Shown here one piece after another: positions 28,875 to 38,488 of a stretch of 58,321 bases of DNA; the stretch's first letter is position 1; each line of letters opens with the position of its first letter. Source of the stretch: Microcaldota archaeon (lineage in GTDB: Archaea > Micrarchaeota > Micrarchaeia > Micrarchaeales > Micrarchaeaceae); contig JAKAUR010000008.1 in assembly GCA_021827665.1 (NCBI GenBank), positions 1 to 58,321 on the forward strand, written 5' to 3'. The notes under the pieces are model-generated. The model was not told the DNA's origin, did no database searches, and worked only from the letters and a program-made list of their open reading frames with translations. The translations under genes and the position numbers were made by a program.

Positions 28875-30689
28875 TCATTGCCTTTTATCTGCGCGTTTTG
28901 GGCTTTTAGTAGTATAAACGTTCCCTTCTTTTTCCAATAATCCTTTCCTGAGCAATTCCTTAACGTGCCATTGAGCTCCGGCGTAAGTGACGGCAGTGTC
29001 TTCGCCGAGCTTTTGGGCTATTTCGTACAGCCTGCTTCCTTCCTTCGCAACATCCAGTATCGTCTCTGCCAATTTGGAATTTTTCCCAATCTTATGCCTA
29101 TTTTCGGAAAGATATCTAAAATGTGCTGAGCAGTCTTCGATCAGTCTGCCGTCTTTTGCATAATCCCGCAATCCGTTCAAGTATTCGTCATAGCTGAGCA
29201 CTGCTGCCTCCAGCCTGTCCAAAGGTCCTCCACCATTGCCATCACGCAAGCCTGCTTCCTTTGCCACATTATACAACCACGATAGCAGCCCGTTCCATAC
29301 GTTGACGGTATTTTCGTTGGCCTTTGCTGAGGATCTCTTTTTATTCCACTCTGCTTTGCGTTCAAGAACTCCTGCCTTTGAAAGCATGACCAGACATTTC
29401 GAAGAAAAGTCGACGTCGCTGCCAGAAGCCTTCGATACGTCAAATCTGTCAATGTCCTTATCCAGATTTTCGTTTATGAACTCTATGGCTTTTCCCAGCC
29501 TCCAGGACTTTTCTGGTCTTTGTACAAAACCCTTTTTGTGCAGCTCTTCTAAGCTCGTCGTTCGCAACACCCTGTAGTTCAGCTTGCCTTCGGATCCTCC
29601 GTTGCTTGAAAAGGACTCATAGTCCAAAAGCCTGCGAGATTTAAACAATCTAACGTCGTGCCTCACGCTGTCGCTATCCATAATTTCCCTAATCTCGTAA
29701 AGCGTGAAATCTTTATTTCCGTTTTCGGCAAGCAGTTTCATCAGTCCGAAAAGATTCTGCGAATGTGCCCTGCTCATCCTCTGTGCCACCGATATGGAAA
29801 AGATGTCGGAAAGCATCAATCCTGCCGGCTCCAATTTTTCCTTGCATGCTCTTACTGCATGGGAAGCAACGGCATCAAAAGCACGGAGGTGCTGGCTTTT
29901 GGTGTAGACGCGGGTTTCTTTCCTGTGAAGTTCAATTTTTCTTTCATGGACAACCCCAACCGATGCCAAGCTTTCCATTATCGATCCAATGTTCACGTGG
30001 TTTTCCAGCTCTTCAAGACTGCATCCAAATTTATTTGCCATAGCCTTGAGAATTCCTGAAACTGTGTACTCCGTTCCAGCATCCATGGCAAGGTAAGCCA
30101 AAGGCTTTATGTCAGGGCTAAGCATGGTTGTGAAGATAGAAAGGTAATCGTAGAAATTCCCATTTTGGGCACGTTTTTCCCTTTCCGACTCCATGTGCTC
30201 TTCAAGCTCTCTTTCCATCGATGAATACCACCCTTCGTTGAAAACGAATTTAGAATTCGGAAAAGGATTAGTCTCGGCGGTTTTCAAATCCTCTACTGAA
30301 ACGGAATCGAAGAGCTCCTTGTAAACTGCTTCGGGGGCTTTCACGTTCTTCGTCTTTTCATAAGCATGCGCAATCAATTCGTATATGCTGTCCATGTTCA
30401 GTATCCATCCGTTTAAAGTCCACTCCTTCCCTGCATACTTGCCTCCAGTAATCTTTTCGATAGTCTGGCTGGTTTTGAGGATTCCTTTGTCTTCCATCTG
30501 GTAAAACACGTCCCTATCGTATCTCATCAGCATATTGTCTATTATCTCCTCTTCGTAGCCAAAGAACGACAGTAGGTAATCTGCCAGATCCGAAGCATCC
30601 TTTGGGTCTATTTCCAAATTTTTTAAAAAGTAGCCTGACCTTATCGCCAGTGCCAGCTTCTTCCTGTAATCATCCATATAAAGACACAA
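28875..30689 (-). CDS. Large hypothetical protein with predicted helix-turn-helix segments
   Basis: 604-aa ORF; winged-helix-like C-terminus (TILDVAKEGSRLYEIAQKLGEDTAVTYAGAQWHVKELLRKGLLEKEG). Confidence 0.65.
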   Translation of the reverse strand: MCLYMDDYRKKLALAIRSGYFLKNLEIDPKDASDLADYLLSFFGYEEEIIDNMLMRYDRDVFYQMEDKGILKTSQTIEKITGGKYAGKEWTLNGWILNMDSIYELIAHAYEKTKNVKAPEAVYKELFDSVSVEDLKTAETNPFPNSKFVFNEGWYSSMERELEEHMESEREKRAQNGNFYDYLSIFTTMLSPDIKPLAYLAMDAGTEYTVSGILKAMANKFGCSLEELENHVNIGSIMESLASVGVVHERKIELHRKETRVYTKSQHLRAFDAVASHAVRACKEKLEPAGLMLSDIFSISVAQRMSRAHSQNLFGLMKLLAENGNKDFTLYEIREIMDSDSVRHDVRLFKSRRLLDYESFSSNGGSEGKLNYRVLRTTSLEELHKKGFVQRPEKSWRLGKAIEFINENLDKDIDRFDVSKASGSDVDFSSKCLVMLSKAGVLERKAEWNKKRSSAKANENTVNVWNGLLSWLYNVAKEAGLRDGNGGGPLDRLEAAVLSYDEYLNGLRDYAKDGRLIEDCSAHFRYLSENRHKIGKNSKLAETILDVAKEGSRLYEIAQKLGEDTAVTYAGAQWHVKELLRKGLLEKEGNVYTTKSPKRADKRQ

Positions 30690-30851
30690 AATCGCTCTGA
30701 TGAGCCATATATTTATGTCTTACAGTCAAGTTTTTTACAATGTATTGTAATCCGAAAGCCATCCAACCAAACGCATCACAGGCAGAGAATGCAAATCGGA
30801 CAAAGTGTAAGTTATATAAAGCTTGTTTAAGCTATATAAAATGGTGTATAA

Positions 30852-31499
30852 ATGCACACTCGAATGCCAAAATATTTCGCTATACCTCTAGTAATGCTTT
30901 TTTCAATAACTCTGATATCGTTTGCATCGTCCCCTACGGGCGTTGCATTCCCAAAGGTCAATCCAAGCCACGTTTTCCTATATCTAAATTCTACAGACTA
31001 CATAAACTATACAATAACGGTCTATAACGGCACTGCGAGCAACGTGACGGTTGGTACCAGCCCAGCACTTGCACCATACGGGATCAACATCGGATTCATA
31101 CCTAATTCAGGACTTCCGCCTTACAGTGGTAAAATAAGGTTCCATGTTAATGCCAATGCCACTCCTGGAAACTACACTGCATACCTTGCGACGAGCCCTT
31201 CAATGTCCAATACACACGGCGTAGCCGCGATATATATAGTAGTATATAACAGGACAGTGCCGACCACCTCAACATCTTCAGTACCAACAACTACGACGAT
31301 AAGCCCTTCAAACACTGTTACTACTGTTCCTACGACGACGCCGACTACGGTCGCACCAACAACCACTGCGCCTGTAAGCACTACGGTGCCTCCAACAACA
31401 CTTGGCCCTAACGCTATAGAATATCTGGTTGCAGCCATAGTTGTCATAATAGTGATAGCAGTGATAGTGTACCTGGCTGTTAGAAGAAAGAGATGGTAA
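30852..31499 (+). CDS. Secreted protein with Thr-rich stalk and C-terminal TM anchor
   Basis: Signal peptide, VPTTTPTTVAPTTTAPVSTTVPPTT stalk, C-terminal TM then RRKRW. Confidence 0.8.
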   Translation: MHTRMPKYFAIPLVMLFSITLISFASSPTGVAFPKVNPSHVFLYLNSTDYINYTITVYNGTASNVTVGTSPALAPYGINIGFIPNSGLPPYSGKIRFHVNANATPGNYTAYLATSPSMSNTHGVAAIYIVVYNRTVPTTSTSSVPTTTTISPSNTVTTVPTTTPTTVAPTTTAPVSTTVPPTTLGPNAIEYLVAAIVVIIVIAVIVYLAVRRKRW

Positions 31500-31530
31500 C
31501 GGTCGCTCTACTTATAAATGAGGGCTGCCG

Positions 31531-32586
31531 TCATTCTGTATAGAGAGCGCCTATGAGTTCCATAAGGGCTTCAGAATAAGGGTTTTCCGGGATTATGTCC
31601 CTGGCCCTCATGAGAGCGTTTAAGGCGCTCTTTTCGTATTCTTTCCTTATCTTTCTCGCGTATCCGACAGATCCAGTTTTCTCAATAAGCCCTAAGATGT
31701 AATTTATGTCATTGTCGTCCTTATCTGAAGGCTTTTTCGAATATATGGATTCCATTATTGCCCTTTCTTCAGGCCCAGAATTTTTGTACGTGTTTATCGA
31801 TATCAGCGTGGCCTTGCCCTGTCTTATATCCTCGTACTGGCTTTTGCCTACTACCTTGCCTTCCACGTCCTTTATATCGTCGTTTATCTGGAAGGCTATC
31901 CCCGCAGGCAGGCCTATGTCCTCCAGAACCTGAAGTTCTACAAGCCCTGATCCGCCTATCAATGCGCCTATCTGCAACGGCCCGTATACGCTGTACGCTG
32001 ATGTCTTGTCTGCCGCTATGCTTATGTAAATCTCCTCGGTAGCTTCCAAGGCATTCCTCCCGGAGTAATATATATCCTTGTCCTGCCCTATGGAAGTTAT
32101 GTTGCCTATCTCCCTGGCTTTTTTGTATATCTCGTCCCCGTTTTTTTGTTTTGAAACCCTGTAAAGCAGCCATTCCACTGCGGAATGCAGCATGTCGCCT
32201 GCGTTTATGGCCCTGCCGATTCCATATTCTGTCTGTATGGTTCTCCTGCCTCTCCTAAGTAAGCTACCATCTTCTATATCATCGTGCACAAGCGCAAAAT
32301 CCTCGAAAAGCTGGATTGCAGCCGCGGGCAATATGCAATCATTATAATTGGCGCCTGCTGCCATGGCAGAAAGCGTCATTATCGAAGCCCTTGAATACTT
32401 GCCCATGGAATCCGGATAATACCTTAACATATCCATCAATCCAGGCGCCTTGATTATGTCCCTAGACTGTGAAACCAAAACGCTTTTGATTGTTCTTATT
32501 ATCTCGGAATGTACATCCTCTCTCATTTTGGAGATGATACTCATTACGTCCTGATCTCGCTCCTTCCTAATTTCCATGGTCGGCAT
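31531..32586 (-). CDS. Polyprenyl diphosphate synthase, paralog 2
   Basis: HDDIEDGSLLRRG and INDDIKD motifs. Confidence 0.9.
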   Translation of the reverse strand: MPTMEIRKERDQDVMSIISKMREDVHSEIIRTIKSVLVSQSRDIIKAPGLMDMLRYYPDSMGKYSRASIMTLSAMAAGANYNDCILPAAAIQLFEDFALVHDDIEDGSLLRRGRRTIQTEYGIGRAINAGDMLHSAVEWLLYRVSKQKNGDEIYKKAREIGNITSIGQDKDIYYSGRNALEATEEIYISIAADKTSAYSVYGPLQIGALIGGSGLVELQVLEDIGLPAGIAFQINDDIKDVEGKVVGKSQYEDIRQGKATLISINTYKNSGPEERAIMESIYSKKPSDKDDNDINYILGLIEKTGSVGYARKIRKEYEKSALNALMRARDIIPENPYSEALMELIGALYTE

Positions 32587-32757
32587 TAGTTCACTTTGGA
32601 TCCTTCAAGGCATTTCCTGCATACACATACTTTCGCTGTTGGAAAGACACGATCTCTGCTCTCCTATAGTTTTTACTTTCATGCACCAGCAGATCCTTCT
32701 TGGAAAAATTTCGGTGCACTCAAATTCTTCGGAGCAAATGCTGCAATAACTCTTCAT
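32586..32757 (-). pseudogene. CWC-type cysteine-rich zinc-ribbon gene with an apparent single-base frameshift
   Basis: Frame 1: MKSYCSICSEEFECTEIFPRRICWCMKVKTIG; other frame: ESRDRVFPTAKVCVCRKCLEGSKVN ending TAATG on the next gene start. Confidence 0.55.
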
Positions 32758-32765
32758 ATGCTATC

Positions 32766-33563
32766 CTAATATAAAATCTTTTCCTTCTTGAAATCCTTCA
32801 CGCTTATATAGAAAATTACCGCATCCACTATGCTAAGGGCAGCTATCACGTATGCGAAAAAAGCTACGTCGAGGTTTGCTATTCCTAGTATGGAAATAAA
32901 CGGTATGAGCAGTATGGGCAGGACAAGCAGAGTGCTGATCTGCTGCGCCTCCTTTATGCCTTTGACGTGCGCTGACACAAAAACTACAACCGCTATGGCC
33001 GCAAGCGCCAAAAGCGGTGCAGAAGCCAGCATCATCAGCCATGTTGGAGTAGGGAGCACCGCGGTGTGGAACTCTCTTATTGAAAGGAAATTCACAGTAG
33101 CTCCATATATGCCGAAAACCGCAAGCGTTAACAGTATGGTAGGTATCAGCGAAGCCAATATCTTGCCCAAAAGCAGCTCGCCGTTGGTTATCGGAGCTGC
33201 CAGGAGGTTCTCCGAGGTTTTGCGCTCCTTCTCGCCTGCAAAGCTGTCCGCCGCTATCACCGAAGCCGTGAATATCGGTATGGTAAGGAATATAGGACCA
33301 AGAACGTTTATGGCAAAAAAGTACATGAACGAAAGGCTGTTGACCTGCGATGCAGACGCGCTGGCTACCGGCGTTATCGCTATTCTTGAAGCTATGCTTG
33401 GAGCGGCATGCAGCGCAACGTATACAGTCAGGAACGGAAGAGCCACGGCGAAGAACAGCGGCACGCCTATCATCGGCCCGTAGATGGAGACGCTGCTAAA
33501 AACCTCGCGTATGTCCTTCACGGCTATTGCCATCGGCTTACTCCTCGTCATCGTCACCTGCAT
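32766..33563 (-). CDS. ABC-2 type transporter permease
   Basis: Six hydrophobic segments, FAGEKERKTSENLLAAPI motif. Confidence 0.88.
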   Translation of the reverse strand: MQVTMTRSKPMAIAVKDIREVFSSVSIYGPMIGVPLFFAVALPFLTVYVALHAAPSIASRIAITPVASASASQVNSLSFMYFFAINVLGPIFLTIPIFTASVIAADSFAGEKERKTSENLLAAPITNGELLLGKILASLIPTILLTLAVFGIYGATVNFLSIREFHTAVLPTPTWLMMLASAPLLALAAIAVVVFVSAHVKGIKEAQQISTLLVLPILLIPFISILGIANLDVAFFAYVIAALSIVDAVIFYISVKDFKKEKILY

Positions 33564-34449
33564 AAAGCTTTTCTATCATGGGCTCGGCGTAATCCACGCT
33601 CGCTATGTACGCCCCGTTCTTAATGAGCCTTTCAAGCACTTCGTTTATGTCTTTGTAGTCGCGTATCCTTGCCTTTACGATGTTGCCATTCTCTATTACA
33701 ACGTTTTTTCCCAGCCTTCCGCGCATCTCCGTCACGATGGGCTTCGCAAGCCTTATGCTCACGGTTATTCCGCTAAGGACCTCGCGGTAAAGCCCTTGCG
33801 TATTGGTGTCCTTGATTATTTTTCCCTTCCTTATCACGCATATGCGGGAATTGAATCTGGTTGCCTCGTCGACCCTTTGTGTGACAAAGACCACGCATTT
33901 TCCAGCCTTTGCCATATCCGATAATGCTTCCCTTACCTGCGCCGAGCTGCTCGCATCCAGGAATGCGGTGGGCTCGTCGAGCAGTATCACATCTGGATCG
34001 TTGACCAAGGCCTTGCAGAAAAGCATCTTCTGCTTGGTGCCCCTGCTCAGCTGTCCGACCTTCATGTCTATATAGCCGTCCGCATCAAGCATTCTGAGCG
34101 TTTCCATGGCTTTTGATATTGCAGTCTCGTCGTTAACCCCGTAAAGCCTTGAGAAGAAAAGTATGTTGTCCCTTACACTCAGGAAGTCGTACAGCCCGTA
34201 GTTGTCCGGCATGAATGAGATTTTTCCCCTTATAATCGCATCGGAATATGGGTCCTTTCCCAATACCCTGATCGTGCCCTCGTCGGGCTTGTAAAGCCCT
34301 GCCATGCACCTCAGCAGCGTGCTCTTGCCTGCCCCGTTGGGCCCCAGGACAAGCGTTATGCCCTTGCCTATTTCTAAGCTTATGTCCTTGAGCGCGTACT
34401 CCTTTCCGAACCTCTTCCCTATGCCGTTTATGCTTATGGCGTATTTCAA
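33538..34449 (-). CDS. ABC transporter ATP-binding protein
   Basis: GPNGAGKST, LSRGTKQK, VILLDEPTA; TTG start at 34449. Confidence 0.93.
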   Translation of the reverse strand: MKYAISINGIGKRFGKEYALKDISLEIGKGITLVLGPNGAGKSTLLRCMAGLYKPDEGTIRVLGKDPYSDAIIRGKISFMPDNYGLYDFLSVRDNILFFSRLYGVNDETAISKAMETLRMLDADGYIDMKVGQLSRGTKQKMLFCKALVNDPDVILLDEPTAFLDASSSAQVREALSDMAKAGKCVVFVTQRVDEATRFNSRICVIRKGKIIKDTNTQGLYREVLSGITVSIRLAKPIVTEMRGRLGKNVVIENGNIVKARIRDYKDINEVLERLIKNGAYIASVDYAEPMIEKLYAGDDDEE

Positions 34450-34450
34450 T

Positions 34451-35335
34451 TCAATCTCCCATGAGTCTTGACAATGCATCTGCTGTTTCGTGCGATACGT
34501 CCACAGTTTCGCAGCCTTTGCTTCCGGTGCTGTTTGATCCGAAAATGTGGTTTGCCCCTGCATTCTTTATCTTCTCGTAAGCGTTTCCTACTAGCAGCAT
34601 GTGCGCAGCAGCCACGCTGACACTGGCAGCCCCCTTTGAAATGGCCTCTCCTACTGCCAGCGCAGCAGTCCCTCCTGTGCTTATCATGTCATCAAGAACC
34701 AGGGCCTTTACGCCGTCAATCCTTTCCAGGCCCTTCCCCATGCTGAGGCTGCCGTCATCCCTGCTTCGCTTCTTTTCTATGTAATCCCACTCTATGCCCA
34801 GATCCTCGGCAATCTTTTTAACGCGCGGCGAGCTGCCGTAATCAGGCGCTATGAGTTTTTCCGCGCCAGTTATCCTCACCGCTTCCCTCGCGACGCTTCC
34901 CAAAACCTCTATTGGCATGGACCTGCCTTTGAAATACGAAAGCTCTTCCTCCTTATGCGGCTCTATTACCGCAAGCCTGGATATGCCTGCGTCGTGCAGC
35001 GCCCTGAGCGCTACCCTGGCACTTATCGGTTCTCCCGGTCCAAACGTACGGTCCTGCCTTGCATAGGCCATGTAGGTTATGAGCCCGTATACGTTGTTTG
35101 CTCCAGCATTTGTCACAGCATCAGCTGCCATCAGCATCTCAAACAGGCGCTTGTCCTGGTTCGAATCCATGCCCTGCACGAGCAGCACGTCGTCTCCCTT
35201 CATTTCCCTCTCAAGCCTGAGGTATGACTCGCCATCGGGAAACACCTTAGAAAAGAATCTGCAGTACTCGGCTCCCAGACGGTCGGCAACGCCACTTCCT
35301 ATGCCGTAATCTGCGGTGACTCCAGCAACAATCAT
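34451..35335 (-). CDS. prs: Ribose-phosphate pyrophosphokinase
   Basis: YARQDRTFGPGEPISAR, ALVLDDMISTGGT. Confidence 0.95.
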   Translation of the reverse strand: MIVAGVTADYGIGSGVADRLGAEYCRFFSKVFPDGESYLRLEREMKGDDVLLVQGMDSNQDKRLFEMLMAADAVTNAGANNVYGLITYMAYARQDRTFGPGEPISARVALRALHDAGISRLAVIEPHKEEELSYFKGRSMPIEVLGSVAREAVRITGAEKLIAPDYGSSPRVKKIAEDLGIEWDYIEKKRSRDDGSLSMGKGLERIDGVKALVLDDMISTGGTAALAVGEAISKGAASVSVAAAHMLLVGNAYEKIKNAGANHIFGSNSTGSKGCETVDVSHETADALSRLMGD

Positions 35336-35522
35336 TATACCAAAGCTATTTTTCCACCAAACAATTAATATCCATAATGTTATACAGTTATGCTCCGGGC
35401 AATCCGAAGGCTTTCTTGCCCTTACAGAAGGGGTTAAATATTTTTTGCAACCAATCTAATTGCTACGACATTAAAGCCCGATGTGGTGCGCGCTTGATGC
35501 CTTGCTAATCTTTGGTGATTTA

Positions 35523-36266
35523 TTGTTCGAAATAAAGATAGACGACGCTAAGTATTGGAAGAATTGCATTGACTCGATCGTTAACCTTATAGACGAGGGA
35601 ACGTTCTCCATATCCAAGGAGGGCATAACGCTTCGCGCAATGGATCCGAGCGGCATAAGCATGATATCATTCTTCATACCAAACAAGGCGTTTTCCAAGT
35701 ACGACGTTGAGAAGCAGTCATCAATAGGGCTCAACATCGACAACCTCAGCAAGATACTCGCGAGCGCAAGGCCTGGCGAGCAGCTTCTTATGAAGGATTC
35801 GAACAACAAGTTCGCCATAGAGTTCATAGGGGAGAAGAGCAAGAGGCGCTACAGGCTACCCATGATAGAAGTGAAAAAGGACGTTGAAAAGGAACCGAAG
35901 GTGGAATTCGAATCCAAGGTTGAAGTGAAGAGCGACTCCTTCAAGGACATACTAAGCGACGCAAACCTGCTTTCTACATACATAGGCTTCAAGGCGGACA
36001 AGGACTCCTTTGTGGTATCTGCAAAGGGTGACGCAGGAGAGCTTGAAGAGGAGCACATGAACGCCGCAGAGGTAATAAAGAAGATAGAATCAGAGAAGCC
36101 GGCATCGGCCACTTTCAATCTGGATTATCTCGGAAGGATAGTCAAGGCATGCCCGTCAAGCTCGTACATAAACCTTTCTATAAAGACTGACGAGCCCATA
36201 AAGGTCGACTACAAGATAGGCGATGCGGAGGTGGCGTACTACCTGGCTCCTTACATGGAAAGCTAA
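35523..36266 (+). CDS. pcn: DNA polymerase sliding clamp (PCNA)
   Basis: LRAMDPSGISMISFFIP, C-terminal YYLAPYMES; TTG start. Confidence 0.95.
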   Translation: MFEIKIDDAKYWKNCIDSIVNLIDEGTFSISKEGITLRAMDPSGISMISFFIPNKAFSKYDVEKQSSIGLNIDNLSKILASARPGEQLLMKDSNNKFAIEFIGEKSKRRYRLPMIEVKKDVEKEPKVEFESKVEVKSDSFKDILSDANLLSTYIGFKADKDSFVVSAKGDAGELEEEHMNAAEVIKKIESEKPASATFNLDYLGRIVKACPSSSYINLSIKTDEPIKVDYKIGDAEVAYYLAPYMES

Positions 36267-36275
36267 AGTGTTTTT

Positions 36276-37154
36276 TTGAATAAGTTCAAGAGGAATCTTG
36301 CGGCAGGCATAGCAATACTCGTTTTCGGGGTTGTCCTAGTACATGCTCTCCTCGCCTACCGAGTAGTGCCCGATTCATACGCCATGTATTTCAACGTGGC
36401 CCTCACCGTAATATTCAGCATAATCATAGTAGAGCTTGTTGCCCGCGGCATGCTGCTCATAGGGAGCAAAACGCCCAAGGAGGAGGGATCGGCTCTTGCG
36501 GATCTGTTCAGGGTAGTGGCATATACTATAGTTGCCATAACCGTGCTCTACGAGCTCAAGGTCAACGTTACCGGACTGCTGGTAGGGGCTGGCTTTTTAG
36601 GCATAGTGCTCGGCCTGGCTGCGCAGAACACTCTCGGAAACATACTGGCCGGATTCGAGATAATGGCCACAAAGCCCTTCAAAATAGGCGATATGGTAAA
36701 GGTGTCAACGTGGCAGTACGGCAACATAGCCTCGACGTGGCCCCACGGGCTCATAGTCCCTGGTTTTGAGGGCAAAGTGGAAAAGGTTGGCCTTGTATAT
36801 GCGTCGCTTCTGGGCCCTGACAACATAAGGACCTACATACCAAACGGGATACTGATACAGGCTCTTGTCATAAACTACGAGAGGAGCGAAACCATGCACA
36901 TGGAGCAGCGCGTCGAGCTGCTTCTCTCAAAAAGCTTCGATGACTTCGAATCTAAGATGAACAAAAGCGTGAAGTCGCTGCCCCAATCGGTTCGCAGGCG
37001 GATTTTGGCGTTTGACATAGAAATCACAGACATAAACAGCACTTTTTACGGCGTAAGCCTTAAGGCCGAGGTGCCGGTAAAGCAGTACTCCGAAATATCA
37101 AAAATCATAAAAGAGAAATCTCTGGAAGCTCTTGCTTCTACAAAGCAGGTGTGA
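36276..37154 (+). CDS. MscS-family mechanosensitive channel
   Basis: GLAAQNTLGNILAGFEIMATKPFKIGDMV. Confidence 0.92.
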   Translation: MNKFKRNLAAGIAILVFGVVLVHALLAYRVVPDSYAMYFNVALTVIFSIIIVELVARGMLLIGSKTPKEEGSALADLFRVVAYTIVAITVLYELKVNVTGLLVGAGFLGIVLGLAAQNTLGNILAGFEIMATKPFKIGDMVKVSTWQYGNIASTWPHGLIVPGFEGKVEKVGLVYASLLGPDNIRTYIPNGILIQALVINYERSETMHMEQRVELLLSKSFDDFESKMNKSVKSLPQSVRRRILAFDIEITDINSTFYGVSLKAEVPVKQYSEISKIIKEKSLEALASTKQV

Positions 37155-37567
37155 AAATGCGATTCATGTGCTGGCATGTGGACTACGTAAAGGCCGAACC
37201 GAAGGGCGCGGGGAGGTCCGGAGTCATAGAGCAGGGCTCCCCGGTAGAAGCGGGCGAATCGCTACTCATATTTGCAAACTTCGAGAAGAAGGACGAATCG
37301 TCAAAGCAGGACACCGTTGATGCAGTGACGTTCGAGATACAGAAGATAGCCACACAGCTAAAGGTGGGAACCATAGTGCTCAACCCGTTCGCCCACCTTT
37401 TCGGAGACAACGCATCCCCGCAGGAATCAGCAATAATGCTTTCGATGCTCGAAAAGGCCCTCAGGGACCACAATTTCACGGTCAAGAAGATGTCCTTCGG
37501 GATTTTCTACGAGCTCGAGCTCAAGGCCAAGGGGCACCCTCTCTCAAGGATATCCCGCTCCTTCTGA
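37151..37567 (+). CDS. Free-standing archaeal threonyl-tRNA synthetase editing domain
   Basis: MRFMCWHVDYVKAEPK..VLNPFAHLF..FGIFYELELKAKGHPLSRISRSF then stop. Confidence 0.85.
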   Translation: MKMRFMCWHVDYVKAEPKGAGRSGVIEQGSPVEAGESLLIFANFEKKDESSKQDTVDAVTFEIQKIATQLKVGTIVLNPFAHLFGDNASPQESAIMLSMLEKALRDHNFTVKKMSFGIFYELELKAKGHPLSRISRSF

Positions 37568-37611
37568 ACGGGCTTTAGGAACGTTATAAATCTTTTTCTT
37601 GCAAATTATTC

Positions 37612-38142
37612 ATGATTCAAATGCGCATGCTCATATTCCTGCCGCCAATAGATTTCAGGGAGGAAAGCCTCTCAACGCTAAAGCTTTTCTTCGACAGATG
37701 GGGCATAGGCTACACGACAACGAGCTATACGAAGTCGGAGTGCAGGGGCAAGCACGGAGCCTCGGTGAAGCCTGACATACACACTGCCAACGTTGATGTC
37801 CATGACTACGATGGCATGGTGCTCCTTGACGGCGCCGGCGTAGATACGTCGAGGCTTTACGAGTTCAGGCCGCTTTTGGACCTTGCAATGGTGTTCGACA
37901 ACGCAGGCAAGCAGATATGGGCCATAGGCAACGCGGTCAAGATTGTGGCAAGGGCCAACATAATAAAGGGCAAGGAGCTCTCATTTCCGAAGAACGAGGA
38001 GACCCTCAGGCTCGTAAGGCTTTTTCACGGAGAGCCGTCGCAGTCGTCCTACAAGATATCCGGGAACCTGGTCACGATAAGCTCAGGAGCCGCGATAGAG
38101 TCGAGCATCGACTCGATACTGTCAGACCTAAACATAAAGTAA
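37612..38142 (+). CDS. DJ-1/PfpI-like protein, nucleophile Cys apparently absent
   Basis: YDGMVLLDGAG..LLDLAMVFDNAGKQIWAIGNAVKIVARANIIKGK. Confidence 0.75.
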   Translation: MIQMRMLIFLPPIDFREESLSTLKLFFDRWGIGYTTTSYTKSECRGKHGASVKPDIHTANVDVHDYDGMVLLDGAGVDTSRLYEFRPLLDLAMVFDNAGKQIWAIGNAVKIVARANIIKGKELSFPKNEETLRLVRLFHGEPSQSSYKISGNLVTISSGAAIESSIDSILSDLNIK

Positions 38143-38146
38143 TATC

Positions 38147-38464
38147 ATGCCAAGGCAAAGCCCAAAAACCAAGGACCTGTCGAGAGCCATAGCAAGGAAG
38201 CGCGTTGCAGGCCTTCTCTCATTGTCTGAAAAGGCCCTAATGGAAGGAGACGAAAAGCTTTCAAGGCGTTATGCTGCTCTTGCCTCAAATATACAGTCCC
38301 ATTACAGGATACGTCCGTCTCTCAGGTTCAGGGTTTGCAAGGGCTGCGGCTCGATTTTGGTGCCAGGCATAACCTCTTCGACAAGGCTTTCAAGCAGCAA
38401 CAAATACGTGGTCGTAAAGTGCCTAGTCTGCGGCAAGGAGCTGCACAAGGTATATAAAAAATAG
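38147..38464 (+). CDS. rnp4: RNase P protein component 4 (Rpp21/Rpr2)
   Basis: RYAALASNIQSHYRIRPSLRFRVCKGCGSILVPG..CLVCG. Confidence 0.85.
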   Translation: MPRQSPKTKDLSRAIARKRVAGLLSLSEKALMEGDEKLSRRYAALASNIQSHYRIRPSLRFRVCKGCGSILVPGITSSTRLSSSNKYVVVKCLVCGKELHKVYKK

Positions 38465-38488
38465 CAAACAAGAGCTTATGGTGTTTGC

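Noticed and set aside
30690-30760. C/D-box sRNA suggested by CTGATGA near 30698
   Set aside because: No matching D box or D'/C' spacing found
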